From assembly GCF_014192395.1 (NCBI RefSeq), contig NZ_JACHXW010000001.1:124001-188000 (forward strand): a DNA stretch of 64,000 nt. The letters run 5' to 3'. Positions 27,332 to 35,792 of this stretch are shown in pieces. Position numbers and translations under genes: made by a program. Under the pieces are notes generated by a model. It was not told the origin of the DNA, ran no database searches, and was given only the letters and a program-made list of their open reading frames with translations. Position 1 is the stretch's first letter. Each line of letters begins with the position of its first letter. This stretch comes from Paenibacillus endophyticus. GTDB taxonomy: Bacteria; Bacillota; Bacilli; Paenibacillales; Paenibacillaceae.

Positions 27332-27425
27332 ATTATATGTAAAATTGATTATTTCGCTGTACAAGCAGTGGAGTGTCGTGTCAGTATAGTATAGAATATC
27401 AGGCAATTTACGGAGGAAACTTAAC

Positions 27426-29180
27426 ATGCGCAAAACAAAAATCGTTTGTACAATCGGTCCATCCAGCGAATCGTTGGAGAACACAAAGAAACTTATCCAT
27501 GCAGGAATGAACGTTGCCCGTCTTAACTTCTCCCACGGAGATTTTGAAGAGCACGGCAACCGTATCAAGAACATCCGCCTTGCAAATGCTGAGCTAGGCA
27601 CTTCAGTTGCGGTTTTGCTTGATACAAAAGGACCTGAAATCCGCCTAGGCAAGCTGAAAGAAGAGCCTATCGAATTGAACCAAGGCGACACGATCACGTT
27701 GACGACTGAGGAAATTCTAGGCGATCGCAATCGCGTTCCCATTACTTACAACAACCTGCCAAATGATGTATCCATCGGCTCAACCATTCTCATTGACGAT
27801 GGCTTGATCGGTTTGACGGTAGAAGAGGTTAAAGGAACTGAAATCTTGTGCCGCATCGTAAACAGCGGTCCAATCAAAAGCAAAAAAGGCGTTAACGTAC
27901 CTGGAGTGAAGATTTCTTTGCCTGGTATTACCGAGAAGGATGCGAATGATATCGTATTCGGAATCGAGCAAGGCGTAGATTTCATTGCAGCTTCTTTCGT
28001 GCGTAAAGCAAGCGACGTGCTTGAGATCCGTGAGCTCTTGGAGCGTCATAATGCAGGACATATCCAAATTATTTCCAAAATCGAAAACCAAGAAGGCGTA
28101 GACAACCTTGATGAGATTCTTGAGGTTTCTGACGGTTTGATGGTAGCGCGCGGCGACCTTGGCGTAGAAATTCCAGCTGAAGAGGTTCCACTCGTTCAGA
28201 AGAATATGATTAAAAAAGGCAACCGCGTAGGCAAGCCTGTTATCACAGCGACGCAAATGCTTGATTCCATGCAGCGCAATCCTCGTCCAACTCGCGCAGA
28301 AGCGAGCGACGTTGCCAATGCGATTTTTGACGGTACAGATGCGATTATGTTGTCCGGTGAAACAGCTGCGGGACGTTACCCGACTGAATCCGTACAAACA
28401 ATGGCTCGTATTGCTGAGCGTGCAGAAGCGGCATTGGAATACCGTGAAATGTTCACGAAGCAAGCAAACGCGCAGCAAACTTCCGTTACGGAAGCGATCA
28501 GCCAAGCGGTTGCAAACTCGGCGCTTGATCTGAGAGCGAAAGCGATCATTACTTCGACGCAAAGCGGCTTTACTGCTCGTATGGTATCGAAATACAAGCC
28601 TAAAGCACCGATTATCGCGGTTACGACTGACGAGAAGGTATTGCGCCGTCTATCCCTTATCTGGGGCGTATTCGCTGTTCTTGGTCCTGATGCGGATACA
28701 ACGGACGAAATGTTCGAAAACGCAGTTAAAGGCGGCATGAGCACTGGATTCCTAAACCTTGGCGATACGGTTGTTATTACGGCGGGCGTTCCTGTTGGCC
28801 GTGCGGGTACAACAAACCTGATCAAAATTCACCACATCGGTGAACTTCTCGCCCAAGGACAAGGTATCGGCAGCCAAACAGCTATCGGTAAAATCGTTGT
28901 AGCCCGTACACCGGAAGAAGCCATCGCAAAAACGACTCAAGGCTCGATCTTGGTTACGGTATCGACAGACAAAGAATATATGCCTGCTTTCGAGAAAGCA
29001 GGAGCGGTAATTACTGAGCAAGGCGGCATTACCAGCCACGCGGCGGTTGTTGGCCTTAACCTTGGAATTCCGGTTATTCTTGGCATTGCGAACGCAACCG
29101 AATTGCTTAAAGATGGCATGGAAGTTACCATCTATGGTGAAACAGGCGTTGTTTATCACGGCCAATCTAAAGTCCTTTAA
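27426..29180 (+). CDS. pyk: Pyruvate kinase with C-terminal PEP-utiliser-like domain
   Basis: 584 residues, the long Bacillus-type enzyme. [13 protein letters not shown] opens the barrel, [11 protein letters not shown] and [10 protein letters not shown] mark the active site, with the catalytic lysine in [18 protein letters not shown] precedes the allosteric domain. The extra C-terminal domain holds GGITSHAAV (T536-S537-H538), the mobile-histidine motif of PEP-utilising enzymes, which in Geobacillus-type kinases is structural. Makes ATP and pyruvate at the end of glycolysis. CGGAGGAAAC precedes ATG and a terminator follows. Confidence 0.95.
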   Translation: MRKTKIVCTIGPSSESLENTKKLIHAGMNVARLNFSHGDFEEHGNRIKNIRLANAELGTSVAVLLDTKGPEIRLGKLKEEPIELNQGDTITLTTEEILGDRNRVPITYNNLPNDVSIGSTILIDDGLIGLTVEEVKGTEILCRIVNSGPIKSKKGVNVPGVKISLPGITEKDANDIVFGIEQGVDFIAASFVRKASDVLEIRELLERHNAGHIQIISKIENQEGVDNLDEILEVSDGLMVARGDLGVEIPAEEVPLVQKNMIKKGNRVGKPVITATQMLDSMQRNPRPTRAEASDVANAIFDGTDAIMLSGETAAGRYPTESVQTMARIAERAEAALEYREMFTKQANAQQTSVTEAISQAVANSALDLRAKAIITSTQSGFTARMVSKYKPKAPIIAVTTDEKVLRRLSLIWGVFAVLGPDADTTDEMFENAVKGGMSTGFLNLGDTVVITAGVPVGRAGTTNLIKIHHIGELLAQGQGIGSQTAIGKIVVARTPEEAIAKTTQGSILVTVSTDKEYMPAFEKAGAVITEQGGITSHAAVVGLNLGIPVILGIANATELLKDGMEVTIYGETGVVYHGQSKVL

Positions 29181-29221
29181 GCATAAAGGTGCTTTTCTAA
29201 CAATTAGATAAGAATCAGGCG

Positions 29222-29251
29222 AAAGCGATGGTGATCTCACCGTCGCTTTTT
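29222..29251 (+). terminator. Intrinsic terminator of pyk
   Basis: AAAGCGATGGTGA (29223-29235) pairs with TCACCGTCGCTTT (29237-29249, one G-T pair), followed by T residues. Confidence 0.75.
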
Positions 29252-29306
29252 GTTAATTCAACATGCTTTACAGTGATATGGTTAAATTATGCTTAGGAGG
29301 GATATC

Positions 29307-29774
29307 ATGCTTACACAAGCTAGCTGGTTTACGCATCCGCTGCGTGTGCGGTATCAGGAAACAGATCAGATGGGTGTTGTGTTTCATGGGAATTATGTAA
29401 CCTGGTTCGAGATTGGACGTACAGAATGGATAAGAAACGCGGGATATAGCTATAAAGAAATTGAAGCCAATGGTTTGCTCCTTCCTGTTGTTGATTTGGA
29501 ATGCCGCTACATCTTGCCTGCTCGCTATGACGATATGGTCATTGTGTGCACGCGCATTGGAGCTTGCACGCCGGTGCGGGTAACTTTTGAATCGCAGGTA
29601 AGAAGGGTAGGGAAAGAAGAGTTCGAAGCAGGAGTATTTGCCGGTAGCGATCAATTGCCTGGTGAATTGCTCGTCGAAGGCGGTACCAAGCATGTTTGGG
29701 TGAATGCCTCTTGGCAGCCCGCCCGCCTTAATAAAGTGATGCCCGAATTATTTAACTTACTGCTTACGAAGTAA
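29307..29774 (+). CDS. Hotdog-fold acyl-CoA thioesterase (YbgC/4HBT family)
   Basis: 155 residues from ATG 29307, preceded by TAGGAGGGATATC. The active-site segment is RVRYQETDQMGVVFHGNYVTWFE, with the catalytic aspartate in ETDQMG and HGNY typical of YbgC/4-hydroxybenzoyl-CoA thioesterases. Hydrolyses an acyl-CoA of unknown chain type. Followed by a tandem repeat tract. Confidence 0.85.
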   Translation: MLTQASWFTHPLRVRYQETDQMGVVFHGNYVTWFEIGRTEWIRNAGYSYKEIEANGLLLPVVDLECRYILPARYDDMVIVCTRIGACTPVRVTFESQVRRVGKEEFEAGVFAGSDQLPGELLVEGGTKHVWVNASWQPARLNKVMPELFNLLLTK

Positions 29775-29784
29775 GCTTGCTATC

Positions 29785-30015
29785 GCAATGTGAGCTTATA
29801 CTATTGAAGAGAGCCTACCATCGAAAAGTGAGCGTATACTATTGAAGTAACTTGACTCCGCAACGGGAGCTTATACTATTTAAGAAAGCTATCCTTTGCA
29901 AAGTGAGCTTATACTATTGAAGTAAACTTGCCTTTGCAAAGTGAGCTTATACTATTTAAGAAAGCTTTCCTTCGCAAAGTGAGCGTACGTTATTGAAGCA
30001 AATTGCTTCGCAATC
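29785..30015. repeat. 37-38-bp imperfect tandem repeat tract, about six copies
   Basis: The core GTGAGCTTATACTATTGAAG recurs with GAGC at 29792, 29830, 29867, 29905, 29943 and 29981, a steady 37-38-bp period, then decays. Variants alternate ATTGAAG and ATTTAAG. Linkers contain CTTTGCAAAG or TTCGCAAAG, partly palindromic. The tract fills the gap between the thioesterase gene and fxsA and has no coding frame of its own. Every unit carries TATACT, similar to a -10 box, but I see no fitting -35. Confidence 0.85.
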
Positions 30016-30069
30016 GAAGTAAAGCCTTAAGAAGCGATTTCGCTATGCAACTTTTTAGGAGGTCCAATT

Positions 30070-30462
30070 ATGTACAAATGGCTGTTGGCGGTTTTTATTA
30101 TCGTACCCGTTATTGAGTTTTGGGGTATTTTTCAGATGGGCAGCTGGATCGGCGGATGGAATACGTTTTTTATTCTTATTGTGATGGGACTTGCCGGAGC
30201 CTACTTGGCCAGAGCGGAAGGACGCAGAGTATGGGGCGAAGCACAGCGCCAAATGCAGGCCGGACAAATTCCGGGACAAACCTTGCTGGATGGCTTATGC
30301 GTGCTCGCGGGCGGCATACTGCTGCTCATGCCGGGCTTTTTATCCGATATTGTAGGCGTTACACTACTGCTTCCTGCAACGAGAACCTTTTATAGGCAAA
30401 TGATGCTGCATTGGATTGAAAAAAGAATGAGAAATGGCAATTTTAAGATTGGAAGGTTCTAA
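30070..30462 (+). CDS. fxsA: FxsA-family membrane protein
   Basis: 130 residues. Four hydrophobic segments with the FxsA pattern: IIVPVIEFWGIFQMGSWIG, FFILIVMGLAGAYLARAEG, then LLMPGFLSDIVGVTLLLP. In E. coli FxsA counteracts phage T7 exclusion by F; the Bacillus role is unknown. TAGGAGGTCC precedes ATG 30070. It is the usual neighbour of pyk and citZ in Bacillales. Confidence 0.88.
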   Translation: MYKWLLAVFIIVPVIEFWGIFQMGSWIGGWNTFFILIVMGLAGAYLARAEGRRVWGEAQRQMQAGQIPGQTLLDGLCVLAGGILLLMPGFLSDIVGVTLLLPATRTFYRQMMLHWIEKRMRNGNFKIGRF

Positions 30463-30464
30463 TA

Positions 30465-30518
30465 TTTACGTCATATTTACAAAAGGTTAACATGGAAATA
30501 ATAGTTATGCTTCATAAT
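30465..30518 (+). promoter_or_regulatory. Pho-box-like PhoP site and -10 element upstream of ppk
   Basis: Three direct 6-mers at exact 11-bp steps: TTTACG (30465), TTTACA (30476) and TTAACA (30487). This is the spacing and sequence of PhoP-binding Pho boxes (TTAACA-like repeats with about 5-bp spacers). A CATAAT -10 candidate at 30513-30518 lies 20 bp downstream, as in PhoP-activated promoters. Suggests ppk is induced under phosphate limitation. Confidence 0.55.
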
Positions 30519-30621
30519 GAAAGAGATCGTTGTCGTTTCCTGCAGCAGTCTTGATAGGCATACTGAAGCGTATGCTATAAAAGCAGGTTAATTTCGCAAA
30601 ATTACTCAGGAGGCGTGAGAA

Positions 30622-32688
30622 ATGACCAAGCTTTTGTCCAACTATGTAAATCGTGACCTAAGTTGGATCGAGTTCAACCGAAGAGTTCTCCAAGAAGCAC
30701 AGGACCCGAACAATCCCCTGCTGGAGAGAGCAAAGTTTCTAGCCATCGTGACAAGCAATCTCGATGAATTCATGAGCGTGCGAGTCGCAGGCATACAAAT
30801 GCAGATGAGAGCAGGCCTGTCTAAAACTGACTTTACTGGATATACGCCTTCCGGACTTTGGAAGAGGCTTATTAAACGTGCTACACAAATGGTAAATGAT
30901 CAATATCGTACATACAGAGAAGTTTTTCGCGGTTTAAGCCGCGAAGGCATATTTATTCGTTCGCTCGAAGAGCTTAACGTAACGCAGACGAAGGCAGTCT
31001 CGGACTATTTTCATGAAATCGTATTTCCTGTCTTAACACCGATGGCTGTCGATCAAAGCAGACCTTTCCCGCTCGTTCACACGAAAGAATTATATTTGGC
31101 GGTGCTCTTAAGGCAGGAAGGTAATTCAGCGGAGGACGAACCGTTGTTCGCGATCGTACAGGTACCCTCTATATTGTCGCGATTTGTTCCCGTGCCGGGA
31201 AGGATCAATAGCAAAAAGACGGAGTTTGTGCTGCTTGAGGATTTAATCCAGCAATTTATTGATACCTTGTTCAATGGGTATATTCCGTTTTCGGTTCATC
31301 CGTTTCGACTTACAAGAGACGCGGATATTACGCTGAATGAGGAAGACGCAGAGGATTTGCTGGAAGAGATTGAGAAAGAGCTGCGCAGGCGCCGCTGGGG
31401 CATTCCGGTAAGGCTAGAAGTAGCAAAGGGGATGCATCCTTATGCGCTTGAGATGCTTACTGAAGAGCTGGAGATTGAAGATAATTTATTCGAGATTGAC
31501 GGACCGCTTGATCTTAGCTTTTTGATGAAATTCGCAGGAGCCGTTCCTGGCAATGATAATTTGCGTTACGAGAAGCTTGAGCCAGTCTACCCGCGGGAGT
31601 TTGACGAAACGGATGATATGTTCGAAGTTATCCGCCAGCGTGATGTGCTGATGTATCACCCGTACGAATCGTTCGACGCAGTAAATGATTTCGTTATGCA
31701 GGCAGCCTATGATCCCGATGTCCTTGCCATTAAGATGACCTTATACCGCGTCAGCGGCCAATCTGCACTCGTTCAGGCGCTTGCCAAGGCAGGAGAGGCT
31801 GGCAAACAGGTTACGGTCGTGGTCGAGCTGAAGGCAAGGTTTGACGAGGAACGGAATATTGCATGGGCACGACAGCTGGAGAAGGCAGGCTGCCATGTCG
31901 TATACGGCTTGGTTGGATTAAAAACGCATGCCAAAATATTATTGGTCGTAAGGCGGGAGCAGGGTACGCTTCGACGGTACGTTCATGTTGGAACGGGCAA
32001 CTACAATGACAGTACAGCTACCCTGTATACGGATATCGGGCTGTTTACTTCCCATCCGATTATCGGAGGCGATGCTTCGGCGTTGTTCAACGAGGTTACA
32101 GGCTATTCGTCGCCTTATGAATGGAAAGCCTTTGGCGTTGCGCCCTCCGACTTGAAAGAAAAGCTGTACCGTTTGATCGACCGCGAACGTTTAAATGCGA
32201 TTGCAGGCAAGCCGGCGCGTATTATTGCCAAAATGAACTCGCTGTCCAATCAGGAAATGATTGATAAGCTTTACGAGGCATCGCAAGCCGGTGTGAAAAT
32301 CGTGTTGATCGTGCGAGGGGTATGCTGCTTGCGTCCAGGCGTGCCGGGACGAAGCGAAAATATACAGGTTATTAGCATTGTAGACCGGTTCCTCGAGCAT
32401 GCGAGAATCATGTACTTCCATAACGGCGGGGAAGAAGAGGTTTACTTGTCCAGCGCGGATTGGATGACACGCAACCTCACAAGAAGGATAGAGCTGATGT
32501 GTCCGGTATTTGATCCAACGCTTAGACAAATATTGATTAAGATGCTTCATTTAAATATTGATGATAACGTGAAGGCGCGTGAGCTGCAGCCGAACGGTAC
32601 TTATGAGCATATCTCTAGCGTCGATAAGCAGCCGTTCCGCAGCCAGTTTGAAGCCAAGGTTATATCGTCGTGGAAGGGACGTGCGTAG
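30622..32688 (+). CDS. ppk: Polyphosphate kinase 1
   Basis: 688 residues. N-terminal helical domain (NRDLSWIEFNRRVLQEA), then DEFMSVRVAG, and two phospholipase D-like catalytic domains. The autophosphorylated histidine is in YVHVGTGNYNDSTA (H455). IRGVCCLRPGVPGRSENI matches the ATP-site region. Reversibly polymerises ATP gamma-phosphate into polyphosphate, usually membrane-associated. CAGGAGGCG precedes ATG. Its last 29 bp overlap the convergent ppx, which degrades the product. Confidence 0.95.
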   Translation: MTKLLSNYVNRDLSWIEFNRRVLQEAQDPNNPLLERAKFLAIVTSNLDEFMSVRVAGIQMQMRAGLSKTDFTGYTPSGLWKRLIKRATQMVNDQYRTYREVFRGLSREGIFIRSLEELNVTQTKAVSDYFHEIVFPVLTPMAVDQSRPFPLVHTKELYLAVLLRQEGNSAEDEPLFAIVQVPSILSRFVPVPGRINSKKTEFVLLEDLIQQFIDTLFNGYIPFSVHPFRLTRDADITLNEEDAEDLLEEIEKELRRRRWGIPVRLEVAKGMHPYALEMLTEELEIEDNLFEIDGPLDLSFLMKFAGAVPGNDNLRYEKLEPVYPREFDETDDMFEVIRQRDVLMYHPYESFDAVNDFVMQAAYDPDVLAIKMTLYRVSGQSALVQALAKAGEAGKQVTVVVELKARFDEERNIAWARQLEKAGCHVVYGLVGLKTHAKILLVVRREQGTLRRYVHVGTGNYNDSTATLYTDIGLFTSHPIIGGDASALFNEVTGYSSPYEWKAFGVAPSDLKEKLYRLIDRERLNAIAGKPARIIAKMNSLSNQEMIDKLYEASQAGVKIVLIVRGVCCLRPGVPGRSENIQVISIVDRFLEHARIMYFHNGGEEEVYLSSADWMTRNLTRRIELMCPVFDPTLRQILIKMLHLNIDDNVKARELQPNGTYEHISSVDKQPFRSQFEAKVISSWKGRA

Positions 32689-34207
32689 CCGAAAAATCAA
32701 GGCTCGGCGTGTACGCCCACAGCTTTTTGAATTCGGCTGCAAGCTCATCGACCTCGCGGCGTTCTACGTCAAGCGTTCCTCGGGGCTGAACGGGCCGAAG
32801 CAGCAGTTGGTTGCCTGATAGCTGGACATTCAACTGCGCAATGGCTTGTGTCTCCCCGCGATCCAAGGCGGCAGACAATTGCAGCAAAGCTCCCAGCTTA
32901 TAAATAATATCAAGGTCGGAATCGTTCAGCAGCTCTTTATATTCGGATATATGCTGACGTGCCCGGCCTTTGCTTTTGTATGAAGCGATGGCGGCGGTCA
33001 TGATCATTTCCCGGTGAGTAAGTCCGTTCAATTGGGAATTGATAATCAGATAGAAGGAATGCCGAGCATACTCGTAATAATCAATGGAAGCTCCGATTCG
33101 GAACAGCTGCGAGGCGGTGTCGAGCAATACTCTGGTCTGCGAAGGCAGAGCGTGTTCATAATGGAGCACATCATATATCTCGAGCGCAATGCGGTTCACC
33201 TGCATCACATGCTGCTTAGGCGCTTCAGGATGAAGAGCACTCAAATTCGTCAGGCTGTATTTTAGCACGTCATCTAGCTTGGGGTGATTCGGAAATCGAG
33301 TAGCATGGAATAAGCCGTCCCGCAGCCCTGCACCGCAGATGCGGTAGTAAGATGCTTTCGCAGCACGAAACAAGACACGAAGAATGGCGACGCCAGGAAC
33401 AACTACGTCTGCGCGTTCCTTGGACAAGCCTGGCAGCTTGCGCCTTTTGTCGAGCGGAAGCTTACGCATTTGATGAAACAGCTCATCCACGTGCTCGGAC
33501 GTAGCAGGATAATTATGCGTTTGAGGGAATGGATATTTGTAGGCAGCCTGATGCATTTTGCCGAGCGCTCGCACGGTGCCTCCGACGCCAACTAACGGCA
33601 GTCCAGGCAACTCGCCAATCCAAGGCTCATTTTTCACGGCCTCAGTGACGAGCATTTCAAGCGCCTTTAGCTCCTCATCGAGCAGCATGCCTTTGGCGCC
33701 AAAACGTTTATTGAGGCTGACGCATCCGAATGGGAAGGACACGGAGCGAACGAGCGCGCGGTTGCGAAATAGCGAAAGCTCGGTGCTTCCTCCGCCAATA
33801 TCAATAAGGAGTCCGTCTTTGATATTCAGGGAATTGATCATCCCTAAAAACCCATAGGAAGCCTCATCCTCACCGGAAAGCAATTCAATGGTTAAGCCGG
33901 TTTCTGCTTTAATCCTACCTAGTATTTCTGTGCGGTTATGAGCGTTTCGAATAGCTGCGGTAGCGACTGCTCGAATATTGCTTGTATGATTGTGTGTGCA
34001 AATCATGGTAAAATGGTTCAGCGTGTCTATGAGCTCGTCGATCGCTGAAAGTGGAAGACAGCCGTCTTCGTCAATACGTTCGCTTAATCTGGCAGGCCGT
34101 TTGCTGCTATCCGCCACACGATGAGCACCATTAGCTGTCCTCTCGTATACGACAAGCCGGACTGAATTGGAGCCTATGTCAATAATCCCGATGCGTTGTT
34201 TAGTCAT
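32660..34207 (-). CDS. ppx: Exopolyphosphatase, Ppx/GppA family
   Basis: 515 residues from ATG 34207 (TTGGAGGCGCTAC upstream); the frame runs on to 34267 without a better site. ASKHA-fold phosphatase: GIIDIGSNSVRLVVYE and LLIDIGGGSTELS are the two phosphate-binding loops, with the catalytic glutamate region SGEDEASYGF between. A helical HD-like domain (about 310-480) and a short C-terminal domain follow, as in long Ppx enzymes. Hydrolyses polyphosphate and possibly pppGpp. Convergent overlap of 29 bp with ppk allows antisense coupling of the opposing enzymes. Confidence 0.92.
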   Translation of the reverse strand: MTKQRIGIIDIGSNSVRLVVYERTANGAHRVADSSKRPARLSERIDEDGCLPLSAIDELIDTLNHFTMICTHNHTSNIRAVATAAIRNAHNRTEILGRIKAETGLTIELLSGEDEASYGFLGMINSLNIKDGLLIDIGGGSTELSLFRNRALVRSVSFPFGCVSLNKRFGAKGMLLDEELKALEMLVTEAVKNEPWIGELPGLPLVGVGGTVRALGKMHQAAYKYPFPQTHNYPATSEHVDELFHQMRKLPLDKRRKLPGLSKERADVVVPGVAILRVLFRAAKASYYRICGAGLRDGLFHATRFPNHPKLDDVLKYSLTNLSALHPEAPKQHVMQVNRIALEIYDVLHYEHALPSQTRVLLDTASQLFRIGASIDYYEYARHSFYLIINSQLNGLTHREMIMTAAIASYKSKGRARQHISEYKELLNDSDLDIIYKLGALLQLSAALDRGETQAIAQLNVQLSGNQLLLRPVQPRGTLDVERREVDELAAEFKKLWAYTPSLDFSATHVPSTTI

Positions 34208-34391
34208 GTAGCGCCTCCAAGTACAGCGAATTTTGCTCGTTTTGTTCTCTATATGACATTTTACCACTATATTCGTTTCTGTAAAATTAGTTTATGCTGC
34301 GGCTAAAAATAGAGCGAATAGGGAAAAATGCTGCTGGAGCCTATGGTACGATGTGGTGAAATAATAAGCGAAAAAAATATTAATGATGCCG

Positions 34392-34406
34392 ATAAAGCAT
34401 TTTTAT
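34392..34406 (+). promoter_or_regulatory. Possible CcpC-type dyad upstream of citZ
   Basis: ATAA-N7-TTAT at 34392-34406, the dyad bound by the citrate-responsive LysR regulator CcpC at citZ and citB in Bacillus subtilis. It lies 108 bp upstream of the citZ start. The motif is short and the region is AT-rich, so chance is possible. Confidence 0.35.
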
Positions 34407-34513
34407 GTCCGTATTTGTTCACTTCGGTGCCGAAATCATTTATGATTAAAGGCGATGGTACAAAACGAATCCCTTTTATTGTTAACGAATCCCATGTTAA
34501 AGGAGAGAGAACG

Positions 34514-35626
34514 ATGACAGCAACTAAAGGTTTGGAAGGAATTGTCGCCGCGGCGTCCTCCATCAGCTCGATTATTGATGGCGTACTGACCTACCGCGGT
34601 ATCGATATTGACGATCTCGCTGAAAACGCTACATTTGAAGAGGTCGCTTATCTGCTGTGGTACGGAAAATTGCCAACTCGTTCTGAACTTGACGGTCTGC
34701 AGAAGCAATTGGACGAATTTGCGGCAGTACCCCAAGGCGTAATTGACCAAATTAAGCTATATCCAAAAGATACAAATTCCATGGCTGCTCTTCGGACAGC
34801 AGTCTCCAGCCTAGCTTTGTACGATGCTTCGGCTAACGATATGTCTCCAGAAGCGAACCAAGTGAAAGCCATTAAATTGCAAGCACAGCTTCCAACGATT
34901 ATTGCTGCATTTGCGCGTATTCGCCAAGGCTTAGAGCCTGTTGCTCCTAAGCAAGGCGTATCGATCGCTTATAACTTCCTATATATGCTGACTGGCAAAG
35001 AGCCGGCTGAAGTTGCTATTAAAGCGCTAGACCAGGCGCTTGTGCTGCATGCAGACCATGAGCTGAATGCTTCTACCTTCGCTGCACGCGTAACGGTTGC
35101 AACGTTGTCGGACATTTATTCGGGCGTAACGTCCGCTATCGGCGCATTGAAGGGTCCTCTTCACGGCGGCGCGAACGAAGCTGTTATGGTTATGCTCGAG
35201 GAGATCGGTTCTGCAGCTAACGTTGAGAGCTTCATTAACAACGCACTGGCGAACAAATACAAAATTATGGGCTTTGGACACCGCGTTTACAAAAACGGCG
35301 ATCCACGTGCGAAGCATTTGCAAAAAATGTCGCGTGAGCTTGGCAAATTGACGGGAAATATGGAGCTTTATGAAATGTCCGTCAAAATCGAAGAGCTGGT
35401 AACGGGACAAAAAGGATTGAAGCCTAACGTAGACTTCTATTCCGCCTCCGTTTATACAACGCTTGAAATTCCACGCGATCTGTTTACGCCTATCTTTGCG
35501 ATCAGCCGCGTGTCTGGTTGGAGCGCACATATCCTTGAGCAATATCAAGATAACCGCCTGATTCGACCGCGTGCAGATTACGTTGGACCGGTAAACGCGA
35601 AGTATATCCCAATCGAGCAGCGCTAA
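34514..35626 (+). CDS. citZ: Citrate synthase
   Basis: 370 residues from ATG 34514 (AAAGGAGAGAG upstream); the frame is open from 34328 but that stretch has no similarity. Active-site motifs: LHADHELNASTF, GPLHGGANEAV, GFGHRVYKNGDPRAK and DFYSASVYTTL, holding the two catalytic histidines and the aspartate. Condenses acetyl-CoA and oxaloacetate. First of the citZ-icd-mdh series, the standard Bacillus TCA cluster. Confidence 0.95.
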   Translation: MTATKGLEGIVAAASSISSIIDGVLTYRGIDIDDLAENATFEEVAYLLWYGKLPTRSELDGLQKQLDEFAAVPQGVIDQIKLYPKDTNSMAALRTAVSSLALYDASANDMSPEANQVKAIKLQAQLPTIIAAFARIRQGLEPVAPKQGVSIAYNFLYMLTGKEPAEVAIKALDQALVLHADHELNASTFAARVTVATLSDIYSGVTSAIGALKGPLHGGANEAVMVMLEEIGSAANVESFINNALANKYKIMGFGHRVYKNGDPRAKHLQKMSRELGKLTGNMELYEMSVKIEELVTGQKGLKPNVDFYSASVYTTLEIPRDLFTPIFAISRVSGWSAHILEQYQDNRLIRPRADYVGPVNAKYIPIEQR

Positions 35627-35650
35627 TTGCTTATTTGAGATACAATGATT

Positions 35651-35677
35651 AGGGAGCGAACAAGCAGTTTGTTCCCT
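35651..35677 (+). terminator. Hairpin downstream of citZ
   Basis: AGGGAGCGAACAA (35651-35663) pairs with TTTGTTCCCT (35668-35677) around a bulge. It has no T tract, so it may be a weak terminator or an mRNA-stabilising 3' hairpin between citZ and icd. Confidence 0.4.
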
Positions 35678-35748
35678 AGACGTTCATATAGTCTTTTATA
35701 TTGCGGTACATATGGAAGGTTATATATTGCAAGCACTACCAATCATTT

Positions 35749-35769
35749 GATCTGCTCGATAAGCAGATC
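35749..35769 (+). promoter_or_regulatory. Perfect hairpin in the icd leader
   Basis: GATCTGCT (35749-35756), loop CGATA, AGCAGATC (35762-35769). It ends seven bases before the icd ribosome binding site AAGGAGG, a position where it could influence translation or mRNA stability, or act as a protein operator. Confidence 0.45.
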
Positions 35770-35792
35770 CCAATCCAAGGAGGATTTCATTC

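Noticed and set aside
29792..29990. Tandem promoters formed by the TATACT boxes in the repeat tract
   Set aside because: Each unit has a -10-like box but no -35 at 16-18 bp that is better than chance, so I list it only as a repeat.
29785..30015. CRISPR array in the 38-bp repeat tract
   Set aside because: The whole 38-bp period is repeated with little unique spacer, and there are no cas genes.
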